DNA of 64,000 nt from Sphingomonadales bacterium UBA6157 (GCA_002423025.1 DIUN01000026.1:37676-101675), one strand, 5' to 3'; positions 33,746 through 42,593 are shown, counted from the stretch's first letter. A program made the numbers and translations. Notes: a model not told the origin generated them from the letters alone.

Positions 33746-35142
33746 GTTGGTTCTGCCGGATAGCGGTGGCTGGTCTTGTCCCATGCCGGCTGGGTCTTGC
33801 CCAGCAGCAGGGTGCGGTAGCGGCGCAGCGCGGCCCAGGCGGCGGCGGCGTTCACGAGGTTGCTGGCCAGCGAGCGCGGCACGGCGCGCAGCCCCTCGGC
33901 CCAGCCATAGGCATGGGCGGTGAAGCCGGCGCGCATCGCCAGCCGCCAGAGCAGCAGCCCGGCATTGCCCCACAGCAGCAGCGCCAGCCCGGAGCCGGCG
34001 GGCGCGAACGGCGGCAGCAGCGCGGCGGCGGGTAGCAGTGCGCGCAGCGCCGCATCGATCAGCAGCAGCGCCGCCACGGCATAGCCGAGCACGCTGAGCA
34101 GCGCCGCCAGCAGGGATTTCCGGTCCCGCAGCAGCATGTAGCGGTCTGCCAGCCCACCGGGCCAGCCGATCCTGTCCCACCCCGCCAGCGCAATGCCGGT
34201 GAGCCAGCGGCTCTTCTGGCGGATGGCGGCATCGAGCGTGGCGGGAAAATGCTCGCGGGTGGCCACCACCACGCGCTCGCCCTGGCTCAGCACGCGGACC
34301 AGCGCGCCGCGCCCGCCGAGCGCCTTGATGCGGTGGCCAAGCTCATAATCCTCGGTGAGGCAGGCGGCATCGAAGGGCTGGCCGGTGCGGGCGCGCGCGG
34401 CGATCCGCCCCAGCATCTCCCTGTCGATGGCGCAGGCGACGCCGGCGCTCGGCACGGCGGCGCCCAGCGCCTCGCGCACGATGATGTCCTTGGCGTGGCT
34501 CTCGGCGAATTCATCGAGATAATGGCCCGAGATCCAGCGCGAGCCGGGGTCCGGCAGCGGCAGCACCGGAAGCTGCACCATCGCCAGGCGCGGGATGAGC
34601 GCATCGTAAATCCACAGCTCCTGCGGGTGCACCACATCCTCGGCATCGTGCAGCACCACAGCCTTGAAGCGCTGGCCGGCGCGCGCCTCGTGCCGCTCCA
34701 GCGCAGCCCAGAGGTGGTTGAGGCAATCCGCCTTGGTGGTGGGGCCGGGGTGGCGGCAGAGCACCGCTTGCAGCCGCAAATCACCCAGCGCGCCCACAGC
34801 CGCGATGCCGGCCGGATCATTGGGGTACAGCCCGACAAAGACACGATAGTGCGGATACTCCAGCCGGCGCGTCAGGTTGGTGAGCATGGCGCCGATGACG
34901 GCAGCTTCATCCCAGGCCGGCACCAGGATGGCGATCGGCCCCGGCGCTGCGCTGCGCAGCGATTGTGCCGAGGCGCGGCTGTGGCGGCGATAGATGGTGA
35001 GGCGGCGCAGGCCGGTGCGCGCAAAGAACAGCAGATCGATGAACACATCATCCAGCCCGAACACGGCCAGGCCGATGGCGGTGACCAGCAGCAACTCGTG
35101 GAGGAGGACATGCCAGCCCGCCAGCAACTCGGGAACCGGCAT
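33742..35142 (-). CDS. NfrB-like membrane glycosyltransferase (GT2)
   Basis: The product has 466 residues from MPVPELL. A membrane segment pair (LLHELLLVTAIGLAVFGLDDVF) is followed by a GT2 domain with PAWDEAAVIG, HDAEDVVHP (acidic metal motif), TEDYELGHR and QKSRWLTGIALAGW (QxxRW-type), then membrane segments and the typical end KTQPAWDKTSHRYP. In E. coli NfrB (about 745 residues) this end is followed by a cyclic-di-GMP-binding MshEN domain, which is absent here. It is coupled to the NfrA-like gene. It likely makes an exported glycan. The upstream frame to 35349 has low coding likelihood. Confidence 0.8.
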   Translation of the reverse strand: MPVPELLAGWHVLLHELLLVTAIGLAVFGLDDVFIDLLFFARTGLRRLTIYRRHSRASAQSLRSAAPGPIAILVPAWDEAAVIGAMLTNLTRRLEYPHYRVFVGLYPNDPAGIAAVGALGDLRLQAVLCRHPGPTTKADCLNHLWAALERHEARAGQRFKAVVLHDAEDVVHPQELWIYDALIPRLAMVQLPVLPLPDPGSRWISGHYLDEFAESHAKDIIVREALGAAVPSAGVACAIDREMLGRIAARARTGQPFDAACLTEDYELGHRIKALGGRGALVRVLSQGERVVVATREHFPATLDAAIRQKSRWLTGIALAGWDRIGWPGGLADRYMLLRDRKSLLAALLSVLGYAVAALLLIDAALRALLPAAALLPPFAPAGSGLALLLWGNAGLLLWRLAMRAGFTAHAYGWAEGLRAVPRSLASNLVNAAAAWAALRRYRTLLLGKTQPAWDKTSHRYPAEPT

Positions 35143-35536
35143 CAGTTGCAGCCAGGAGGTGGGCACCCCGGCGTGACGGCAGAAAGCAGACGGGGAGGGC
35201 CGTATGCTCGATTCGCCGGCAACCGGGGTGCCCTCGACAACTGCTGGACGGGGCGCAGGGTCAAAACGCCTTCGTGTCAGCAGTGTCGATACGGAACGGA
35301 CAAAGAAGCCAAAGTACGAAAATACGCAACAACGGCAGTTCTTGTCCAAAGCTACTAACCAGAAACCATAACATCTGTTTGCTTCCGGCGTTTTTCAAGA
35401 GTGTTTCTTGTGAATTGCCGAATTGTAAGGTGACGCCTGTGCAATAGCGCAGGCGAGACAAGACAAAGCCGGTCCAAATTGTAAACGCTTTCGATGCGCC
35501 TTGATTCAGGGCCCCGCTATCCCCGATAGAAGGGCG
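35143..35536. other. Divergent promoter region between nfrB-like and thyA genes
   Basis: About 390 bases without a supported gene. The middle (35330-35430) is AT-rich for this genome and suits divergent promoters. A hairpin CGCCTGTGC / GCGCAGGCG (35434-35455, loop AATA) and TTGTAAACGCTTT at 35474-35487 lie upstream of thyA. The minus-strand frame here extends the glycosyltransferase but is Cys/Arg-rich and unlike the family. Confidence 0.5.
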
Positions 35537-36463
35537 ATGAAACCCAGCGGCGAAGCCCAGTATCTCGACCTGATGCGCCGCGCCTGGGAGAGCGGCGCGC
35601 AGCGCGGCGACCGCACCGGCACCGGCACCCGCGCGCTGTTCGGCGAGACGATGCGCTTCGATCTGTCCGATGGCACGGTGCCGCTGCTCACCACCAAGCG
35701 GGTGTTCTGGAAATCGGCGGTGCGCGAGTTGATCTGGTTCCTCTCCGGGGATCGCAACATCCGCCGGCTGGTGGCGGACGGCGTGCATATCTGGACCGAC
35801 TGGCCGCTGGCGCACTATCGCCGCGAGACCGGCGAGGCGATCAGCCGGGATGAGTTCGAGGCGCGGATCATCGCCGATGCGGACTTTGCGGCGCGCTGGG
35901 GAGACCTTGGCCCGGTATATGGCGCGCAGTGGCGGCACTGGCCGCGCTATATGCCGGCCGGCGACGGGCTTTACGCCCGCGACGCGCAGGGAATCGACCA
36001 GATTGCGGCCTTGGTGCATGGTTTGCGGCAGAGTCCCGAGAGCAGGCGCCACATATTCACCGGCTGGAACGTGGCCGAACTCGACAGCATGGCGTTGCCA
36101 CCGTGCCACATGACATATCAATATTTTGTTAACGACGGCAGACTTTCGGGAATTCTTTACCAGAGAAGCTGTGATCTTGGTCTTGGCTTTGCATTTAACA
36201 TTTTCGAAGCGGCAGTATTGTTAAGAATGTTAAGTCAGCAATGCGATCTTTTACCGGGCGAGATCGTGTGGATGGGCGCTGATTGCCATGTCTATAGCAA
36301 CCATGAGCATCTGGTGACTGAGCAGCTCAGCCGCGAACCGCGGGCGTTTCCAAGGCTCGACATCGTGCGGCGGCCCGATGACATGTTCGGCTATCGCTTC
36401 GAGGATTTTGTGGTGACGGGCTATGATCCGCACCCGCACATCGCGGCGCCGGTGGCGGTTTGA
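35537..36463 (+). CDS. thyA: Thymidylate synthase
   Basis: The product has 308 residues. It methylates dUMP with methylenetetrahydrofolate. RTGTGTRALFGETMRFDL, the active-site Cys in LPPCHMTYQYFV, LYQRSCDLGLGFAFNI (Arg/Asp for dUMP) and HVYSNHEHLV are intact. ATG at 35537 follows AGAAGGGCG. Codons 36113-36253, from just after the active-site Cys to QQCDLL, are strikingly AT-rich (53 G/C of 141 bases by hand count) with TTA, AGA and CTT codons rare elsewhere in the window, while the protein stays normal. folA follows. Confidence 0.96.
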   Translation: MKPSGEAQYLDLMRRAWESGAQRGDRTGTGTRALFGETMRFDLSDGTVPLLTTKRVFWKSAVRELIWFLSGDRNIRRLVADGVHIWTDWPLAHYRRETGEAISRDEFEARIIADADFAARWGDLGPVYGAQWRHWPRYMPAGDGLYARDAQGIDQIAALVHGLRQSPESRRHIFTGWNVAELDSMALPPCHMTYQYFVNDGRLSGILYQRSCDLGLGFAFNIFEAAVLLRMLSQQCDLLPGEIVWMGADCHVYSNHEHLVTEQLSREPRAFPRLDIVRRPDDMFGYRFEDFVVTGYDPHPHIAAPVAV

Positions 36464-36480
36464 GCGCCACTCCTCACATC

Positions 36481-36984
36481 ATGCGGCCAGACGTCGTGCT
36501 GGTGGTTGCGCGCGCCGACAATGGCGTGATCGGCAAGGATGGCGCCATGCCCTGGCATCTGCCGGCGGACCTCCGGCGCTTCAAGCGGATGACGGTGGGC
36601 AAGCCGATCATCATGGGCCGCAAGACCTTTGAATCGATCGGCAAGCCGCTCCCCGGCCGGCAGAACATCGTGCTGACCCGCGATGCCGGCTGGCGCGCCG
36701 AGGGCGTGACAGTGGTGCCCAATCTCGCCGAGGCAGTGGCGGCGGCGGGGCTGGACCCGCGCGCCAGGGCCGATGGCATCATGATCATCGGCGGCGCGCA
36801 GATCTATGCCGAGGCGCTGCCGAGCGCGACGCGGGTGGAGCTGACCGAAGTGCATATCGCGCCGGAGGGGGACACCTGGCTGCCGCCGCTCGATGCGTCC
36901 CGCTGGCGCGAGGTGGCGCGGGAGGACCATGCCGCCGAGGGCGAGACGCCGGGCTATTCGTTTGTCACCCTGGTTCGGGCGTGA
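36481..36984 (+). CDS. folA: Dihydrofolate reductase
   Basis: The product has 167 residues. It reduces dihydrofolate made by ThyA, so the pair is functionally linked. The motifs VVARADNGVIGKDGAMPWHLPADLRRF (substrate Asp equivalent in ADL), GRKTFESIGKPLPGRQN, and IIGGAQIYAEAL (NADPH) are present. ATG at 36481 is chosen; a TTG at 36460 overlapping the thyA stop would add seven residues. It starts 17 bases after thyA. Confidence 0.95.
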   Translation: MRPDVVLVVARADNGVIGKDGAMPWHLPADLRRFKRMTVGKPIIMGRKTFESIGKPLPGRQNIVLTRDAGWRAEGVTVVPNLAEAVAAAGLDPRARADGIMIIGGAQIYAEALPSATRVELTEVHIAPEGDTWLPPLDASRWREVAREDHAAEGETPGYSFVTLVRA

Positions 36985-37009
36985 TGCTGGTGCGGGCCTG
37001 AGGGGGCAA

Positions 37010-38248
37010 ATGATGCGGATTCTGGCATGGCTGGCCGGGCTGGTGGCGCTGGCGCTTGCGGTGGCGCTGATGGTCGCCCCTGGCATGGCCGAGCGCTCGA
37101 TGAACAAGATCGAGGGCAGCGGCGTCTGGCCGGTGAGCAAGGCGGCGCGGGACCTGCACAAGCGGCTGGTGATCGTCGATCTGCATGGCGATACGCTGCT
37201 GTGGAAGCGCGAGCTGCAAAAGCGCAGCGACCGCGGGCAGATCGACCTGCCGCGCCTGCAGGCCGGCAATGTGGCGCTGCAGATTTTCTCCAGCGTCACC
37301 AAGACGCCCAAGGGCCAGAATTACGAGAGCAATGGCGGCGATACCGACAATATCACCCTGCTCGCCATCGCCCAGATGCAGCCGGTGCGGACCTGGAACT
37401 CGCTGCTCGAGCGCTCGCTCTGGCATGCCGAGAAGCTGCGCCGCGCCGAGGCCGCCTCGGGCGGGGCGCTGTGGATCGTCCGCAGCTCGGCGGACATCCA
37501 GAAGCTGCTCGCCGAGCGCCGCTCAGGCCGGCCGGCCACCGGCGCCATGCTCTCCGTGGAGGGCGCGCAGAACCTGGAGGGCAAGCGCGAAAACCTTGGC
37601 GCGCTCTACACCGCCGGCTTCCGGATGATCGGCCTGGCGCATTTTTTCGATAATGAAGTCGCCGGCTCGATGCACGGGCTGGAGAAGCACGGCCTGACGC
37701 CCCTGGGCCGCGCCGTGGTGCGGGACATGGAGGCGCGCGGCATGGTGGTGGACCTCGCCCATGCCAGCGCCGCGACCTTTGCCGAGACGCTGGCTATGGC
37801 GCGGCGCCCGGTGGTGGTGAGCCATGGCGGCGTGAAGGGCACCTGCGACACGCCGCGCAACCTCACCGATGCGCAGCTGCGCGCGCTGGCGGCGAACGGC
37901 GGCATGATCGGAATCGGCTATTGGGACGCGGCGGTGTGCGCGCCGACGCCCAAGGCCACGGCAGCGGCGATTCTCCACGTCATCAAGGTGGCGGGCATCG
38001 ACCATGTCGGGCTTGGCTCGGACTTTGATGGCGCGGTGACGACGGGCTTTGACACCGCGCACATCGATGCGGTGACGCAGGCGCTGCTCAGCGCCGGGCT
38101 GGGCGAAGCGGAGATTGCCCAGGTGGCGGGCGGCAATGCGCTGCGCCTGCTTGAGGCCGGGTTGCGGCCGCTGGCCCCCTCTGCGCCGGCGGTGCCGGCA
38201 GCCTCTGCGGCGGCTCTGCCGCTTGGCGAACCAGCAGCGGCCCGCTAA
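37010..38248 (+). CDS. Membrane-anchored dipeptidase (M19, renal dipeptidase family)
   Basis: The product has 412 residues. An N-terminal membrane segment (ILAWLAGLVALALAVALMV) anchors it, probably facing the periplasm. The M19 zinc site can be read: His and Asp in DLHGDTLLW, Glu in LSVEGAQNLEG, His in DLAHASAATF and VVSHGGVKG, Asp in GLGSDFDGAV. It cleaves dipeptides, including D-amino-acid containing ones. The end is Ala/Pro-rich and variable. A GAGGGGG motif precedes the ATGATG start. It sits between folA and ribF. Confidence 0.92.
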   Translation: MMRILAWLAGLVALALAVALMVAPGMAERSMNKIEGSGVWPVSKAARDLHKRLVIVDLHGDTLLWKRELQKRSDRGQIDLPRLQAGNVALQIFSSVTKTPKGQNYESNGGDTDNITLLAIAQMQPVRTWNSLLERSLWHAEKLRRAEAASGGALWIVRSSADIQKLLAERRSGRPATGAMLSVEGAQNLEGKRENLGALYTAGFRMIGLAHFFDNEVAGSMHGLEKHGLTPLGRAVVRDMEARGMVVDLAHASAATFAETLAMARRPVVVSHGGVKGTCDTPRNLTDAQLRALAANGGMIGIGYWDAAVCAPTPKATAAAILHVIKVAGIDHVGLGSDFDGAVTTGFDTAHIDAVTQALLSAGLGEAEIAQVAGGNALRLLEAGLRPLAPSAPAVPAASAAALPLGEPAAAR

Positions 38249-38257
38249 GGCCGGGGC

Positions 38258-39181
38258 ATGGAGCGAATTACAGGCGGGGCAGCCGTGCCGCAGACGTGCC
38301 GGGGTGGCGTCGTGGCATTGGGCAATTTTGATGGCTTTCACGCCGGGCACCAGGCCGTTGTGGGCCGGGCGCTGGCGCTGGCCCGCGCGCGCGGCGTGCC
38401 GGCGCTGGTGGCAAGCTTCGATCCGCACCCGGCGCGGCTGTTCCAGCCTGGCCTGCCGCCGTTCGCGCTCACCACCGTGCCGCAGCGGCTGGACCTGTTC
38501 GCGGCGTTCGGCATGGATGCGGCGGTGATGATTCCGTTTGAAAAGGCACTGGCCTCGCTCACCGCCGAGGAGTTCGTGGAGCAATGGCTGGTGCGGCGCA
38601 TGGCCGCGAGCGGCGTGGTGACAGGTGCGGACTTCACCTTCGGCAAGGGCCGCAGCGGTGATGTGGCGGCGCTGGCGGCGCTGGGCGCCGTGCACGGCTT
38701 CACCACGGACGTTGTGGACGCGGTGGGGGACAGCAGCGGCATCATCTCCTCGACGCGGGTGCGCGAGCGGCTGCGGGCGGCGGACCCGGCGGGGGCCGCG
38801 GCGCTGCTCACCAGGCCGTTCACCATTCGCGGCAAGGTCAGCCATGGCGCCAAGCTGGGCCGCACGCTCGGCTTCCCCACTGCCAACATGAGCCTCGATG
38901 ATTACCAGCGGCCGGCCTATGGCGTGTATGCCGTGGTGGCGGTGCTGCCGGATGGCACGCGGGTGAAGGGCGTGGCCAACCTCGGCATCCGCCCGATGAT
39001 CGAGCCGCCGCTCGAGCTGCTGGAAACCTGGCTGATGGACTGGACGGGCGATCTCTACGGCAAGGAGATCAGTGTGGAGCTGCACGCCTTCCTGCGGCCG
39101 GAGTGGAAGCTGGATGGGTTGGAGGCGCTCAAGGCGCAGATCGCGGCGGATGCGGACGCGGCGCGGGCGGCGCTGGCCTGA
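38258..39181 (+). CDS. ribF: Bifunctional riboflavin kinase/FAD synthetase
   Basis: The product has 307 residues. The FAD synthetase half has VALGNFDGFHAGHQAVV and SSTRVRERLR; the riboflavin kinase half has GKVSHGAKLGRTLGFPTANM, GVYAVVAVLPDG and the glutamate in LETWLMDWTGDLYGKEISVELHAFLRPE. It converts riboflavin to FMN and FAD. The spacing of nine bases from the dipeptidase gene suggests one operon with thyA-folA. It ends at a repeat that serves as terminator. Confidence 0.96.
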   Translation: MERITGGAAVPQTCRGGVVALGNFDGFHAGHQAVVGRALALARARGVPALVASFDPHPARLFQPGLPPFALTTVPQRLDLFAAFGMDAAVMIPFEKALASLTAEEFVEQWLVRRMAASGVVTGADFTFGKGRSGDVAALAALGAVHGFTTDVVDAVGDSSGIISSTRVRERLRAADPAGAAALLTRPFTIRGKVSHGAKLGRTLGFPTANMSLDDYQRPAYGVYAVVAVLPDGTRVKGVANLGIRPMIEPPLELLETWLMDWTGDLYGKEISVELHAFLRPEWKLDGLEALKAQIAADADAARAALA

Positions 39182-39197
39182 GGCGGCATTTGCACAC

Positions 39198-39237
39198 AGG
39201 AAGCTGGGTCCCGGCGAACGCCGGGACCCAGTTTCTT
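39198..39237. repeat. Palindromic repeat downstream of ribF
   Basis: Perfect 12-bp arms CTGGGTCCCGGC and GCCGGGACCCAG around GAAC (39204-39231), extended by weaker pairing on both sides. It is a member of the GTCATCCCGGC/GAAC palindrome family of this genome and probably terminates ribF transcription. Confidence 0.8.
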
Positions 39238-39321
39238 CTGGTGCCACACCCTTGCGCCATCCGGATATCGCAGAGAAGCGCGTGACATTGACCCTCACCC
39301 TCCTCTAGACGAAACCCCATC

Positions 39322-42126
39322 ATGACCATCGATTATCGCGACACAGTCTTTCTGCCCCGCACGGATTTTCCGATGAAGGCGGGCCTGCCGGAAAAGGAAC
39401 CGGTGATCCTGGCGCGCTGGCTGGGCGATGGCCTGTATGAGCGGCTGCGCGAGAGCCGCGCCGGCCGCCAGAAGTTCATCCTCCACGATGGCCCGCCCTA
39501 TGCGAATGGGGACATGCACATCGGCCATGCGCTCAACCATATCCTCAAGGACATGGTGGTGCGCAGCCAGAGCCTGCTCGGCAAGGACGCGCCCTATGTG
39601 CCGGGCTGGGATTGCCATGGCCTGCCGATCGAGTGGAAGGTCGAGGAGAAATACCGCGCCAAGAAGCTGAACAAGGATGAAGTGCCGGCGGACGAGTTCC
39701 GCGCCGAGTGCCGGGCCTATGCCCAGCATTGGGTCAACACCCAGCGCGAGCAGCTGAAGCGGCTGGGCATCAATGGCGATTGGGACAACCCCTATCTCAC
39801 CATGGATTTTGCCGCCGAGGCGACGATCGTTTCGGAGCTGCTGAAGTTTGCCACCTCGGGCCAGCTCTATCGCGGGGCCAAGCCGGTGATGTGGTCCCCG
39901 GTGGAAAAGACCGCACTGGCGGAAGCCGAAGTGGAATATGAGGACATCACCTCGACACAGATCGACGTGGCGTTCGAGATTGTGGACGCACCGAATTGCC
40001 CGGAACTGGTCGGCGCTTGCGCAGTGATCTGGACGACGACGCCGTGGACGATCCCGGCGAACCAGGCTTTGGCTTATGGGCCGGAGATTGAGTATCTACT
40101 GATCGACTTTGACTACGAGCAGGAGCGGAGCATTTCTGTTCTGGTCGCCGCCGAGTTAATGGCCCAGTTCGAGGCCCGTGTCGGGCAACCAAACCTCAAG
40201 AAACTGGTCCTTCGTAAGCGTATCAAAGGCTCCGAACTCGCTGGCACCACAGCCCGTCACCCGATGCACGCCCTTGGCGGCTTCTTCGCCACGCCACGGC
40301 CGTTCCTGCCCGGTGATTTCGTCACCACCGAGACCGGCACCGGCCTCGTCCATATGGCCCCGGACCATGGCGAGGACGATTTCCTGCTGTGCAAGGCGCA
40401 TGGCATCAACCCGGTGTTCGCCGTGGAAGGTGATGGCCGCTACCGGGCCGATTGGCTGTGGCTCGGCGGCGAAGGCTCGGTCATCAACCCCAAGTTCAAT
40501 GCGCCGGAAGGCCCGATCTGCACGGCGCTGCGCGAGGCCGGCGGGCTGCTGGCGGCGAGCGCCGATTATCGCCACAGCTATCCGCACTCCTGGCGCTCCA
40601 AGGCCAAGGTGATCTTCCGCTGCACGCCGCAGTGGTTCATCCCGATGGACCGGGAGCGCGAGGCGCCCCTGCAGGGCACGCTGCGCGAAACCGCCATGCA
40701 GGCGATCACCGATACGCGCTGGGTGCCGGCCAAGGGCGAGAACCGCATCCGCTCGATGGTGGAAGGCCGGCCGGACTGGGTGATCTCGCGACAGCGCGCC
40801 TGGGGTGTGCCGATCACGCTGTTCGTCAACCGCAAGACCGGGGTTTACCTGCAGGATGCGGCGGTCAACGCCCGCATCGTCGCGGCGGTGCGCGCCAAGG
40901 GTGTCGATGCCTGGAGCGAGGCGGCGGCTGCGGAGCTGCTCGGGCCGGAGTACGACCTCGCCGATTATGAGCGGGTGACCGACATTCTCGATGTGTGGTT
41001 CGACAGCGGCTGCACCCATGCCTTCGTGCTGGAGAGCGGGCGCTGGCCGGCGCTGCAATGGCCGGCGGACCTGTATCTGGAAGGCTCGGACCAGCATCGC
41101 GGCTGGTTCCAGTCCAGCCTGATGCAGAGCTGCGGCACGCGTGGCCGGGCGCCTTACAACGCCGTGCTCACCCATGGTTTCACCATGGACCAGAGCGGCA
41201 AGAAGATGTCCAAATCGCTCGGCAACACGGTGGATCCGGCCGTGCTGATGAAGGATTATGGCGCCGATATCCTGCGGCTCTGGGCGCTGACGGTGGATTT
41301 CACCGAGGACCATCGCATCGGCAAGGAAATCCTTGGCACGGTGGCAGACCAGTACCGCAAGCTGCGCAACACCTTCCGCTACCTGCTGGGGGCGCTCGAT
41401 GGCTTCAGCGCCGCCGAGCGCCTGCCGGTGGCCGAGATGCCCGAGCTGGAGCGCTGGGTGCTGCACCGCCTCGCCGAGATCGACGCCGAGATGCGCCGGG
41501 CGGCCGGGGATTATGATTTCAACGCCTGGGTCGATACCATCTCGACCTTTGTGAACGGCGACCTTTCGGCCTTCGTTTTCGATGTGCGCAAGGATTCGCT
41601 CTATTGCGACGCGCCGGGTGATACCCGCCGTCGTGCCTGGCGCACGGTGCTCGATACGCTGTTCGAGGCGCTGGTGCGCTGGATGGCGCCGGTGCTGGTG
41701 TTCACCGCCGAGGAGGTCTGGGGCACCCGCTATCCGGATGGCGGCTCGGTGCATCTGCAGGAGTGGCCCGCCGTGGATGCCGGCTGGCGCGATGATGCAC
41801 TGGCAGCGAAGTGGGAGCGGCTGCGGGCGCTGCGCCGCGCCGTGACGGAAGCCATCGAACCGCTGCGCAAGGCCAAGGTGCTGGGCTCCAGCCTGGAGGC
41901 CGAGGTGGTGCTGGCGCTGACGCCTGAGGACCGGGCGATCGTGGCCGGCGTGGACTTTGCCGAGCTGTGCATCGCCGGCAGCGTCACGCTGCAGGATGGC
42001 GCCGAGACGGCCGTGACGGTGAGCAAGACCGGCGACGCCAAGTGCGGCCGCTGCTGGCGGCACCTGCCGGACGTGGCGGAAGACACCGGCCTGTGCGGGC
42101 GCTGCGACAGCGTGGTCTCCGCGTGA
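39322..42126 (+). CDS. ileS: Isoleucyl-tRNA synthetase
   Basis: The product has 934 residues. Class I signature GPPYANGDMHIGHALNHIL and KKMSKSLGN are present, the CP1 editing domain contains TTTPWTIPANQALAYGPE, and the C-terminal zinc-binding domain has CGRCWRHLPDV and CGRCDS. It charges tRNA-Ile and edits Val. The segment at about 40055-40260 (editing domain) uses less GC-biased codons than the rest. It is the first gene of ileS-lspA-bamF. Confidence 0.97.
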   Translation: MTIDYRDTVFLPRTDFPMKAGLPEKEPVILARWLGDGLYERLRESRAGRQKFILHDGPPYANGDMHIGHALNHILKDMVVRSQSLLGKDAPYVPGWDCHGLPIEWKVEEKYRAKKLNKDEVPADEFRAECRAYAQHWVNTQREQLKRLGINGDWDNPYLTMDFAAEATIVSELLKFATSGQLYRGAKPVMWSPVEKTALAEAEVEYEDITSTQIDVAFEIVDAPNCPELVGACAVIWTTTPWTIPANQALAYGPEIEYLLIDFDYEQERSISVLVAAELMAQFEARVGQPNLKKLVLRKRIKGSELAGTTARHPMHALGGFFATPRPFLPGDFVTTETGTGLVHMAPDHGEDDFLLCKAHGINPVFAVEGDGRYRADWLWLGGEGSVINPKFNAPEGPICTALREAGGLLAASADYRHSYPHSWRSKAKVIFRCTPQWFIPMDREREAPLQGTLRETAMQAITDTRWVPAKGENRIRSMVEGRPDWVISRQRAWGVPITLFVNRKTGVYLQDAAVNARIVAAVRAKGVDAWSEAAAAELLGPEYDLADYERVTDILDVWFDSGCTHAFVLESGRWPALQWPADLYLEGSDQHRGWFQSSLMQSCGTRGRAPYNAVLTHGFTMDQSGKKMSKSLGNTVDPAVLMKDYGADILRLWALTVDFTEDHRIGKEILGTVADQYRKLRNTFRYLLGALDGFSAAERLPVAEMPELERWVLHRLAEIDAEMRRAAGDYDFNAWVDTISTFVNGDLSAFVFDVRKDSLYCDAPGDTRRRAWRTVLDTLFEALVRWMAPVLVFTAEEVWGTRYPDGGSVHLQEWPAVDAGWRDDALAAKWERLRALRRAVTEAIEPLRKAKVLGSSLEAEVVLALTPEDRAIVAGVDFAELCIAGSVTLQDGAETAVTVSKTGDAKCGRCWRHLPDVAEDTGLCGRCDSVVSA

Positions 42127-42587
42127 GAGTTCAGGCCTATCTGCTGGCGCTGCTCGTGTGCGTGCTCGACCAGATCAGCAAATACTGGATCCTCGAGATC
42201 GTGAAGCTGCCCGAGCGCGGCTTTGTCGATCTGCTGCCGTTTTTCCGGCTGACGTTCGTTGGCAATGTCGGCGTTTCGATGGGGCTGTTTTCGGCTGATT
42301 CGGATGCCGGGCGCTGGCTGCTGGTGGCGCTCACTGCCGGCATCGCCTGCGTGGTGGTGTGGTGGATAGCGTCCGAGAAGCACAAGCCCGAGATCCTCTC
42401 CCTGGGGCTGGTGCTAGGCGGCGCGCTGGGCAATATCATTGACCGGGTGCGCTTTGGCTATGTGGTCGATTTTTTGCACTTCTTCTGGGGCGAGCGCAGC
42501 TTCTGGGTGTTCAATGTTGCGGATGCTGCGATAACCTGCGGTGTGCTAGTGTTGCTTGTGCGGGCCCTGCGGCCGGCGAAAGGATAA
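42123..42587 (+). CDS. lspA: Signal peptidase II
   Basis: The product has 154 residues from a GTG overlapping the ileS stop. Four membrane segments and the two catalytic Asp motifs are clear: GGALGNIIDRVRFGYVVDF and FNVADAAITCGV. NVGVSMGLF near residue 50 is the expected conserved Asn/Ser block. It cleaves lipoprotein signal peptides. ileS-lspA order is common in proteobacteria. The BamF-type lipoprotein gene follows. Confidence 0.95.
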   Translation: MRVQAYLLALLVCVLDQISKYWILEIVKLPERGFVDLLPFFRLTFVGNVGVSMGLFSADSDAGRWLLVALTAGIACVVVWWIASEKHKPEILSLGLVLGGALGNIIDRVRFGYVVDFLHFFWGERSFWVFNVADAAITCGVLVLLVRALRPAKG

Positions 42588-42593
42588 GATGTG

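Noticed and set aside
32480..34180. 566-residue version of the NfrA-like protein
   Set aside because: The extra 145 residues are the glycosyltransferase C-terminus read in another frame; the ATGA-coupled start at 33745 is natural.
35143..35349. N-terminal extension of the NfrB-like glycosyltransferase from ATG at 35349
   Set aside because: Cys/Arg-rich sequence unlike the family, crossing an AT-rich promoter gap; the ATG at 35142 gives the expected membrane-segment start.
40156..42063. Long minus-strand frame (635 codons) opposite ileS
   Set aside because: His/Arg/Gly-rich composition typical of antisense frames; ileS is complete with HIGH and KMSKS motifs.
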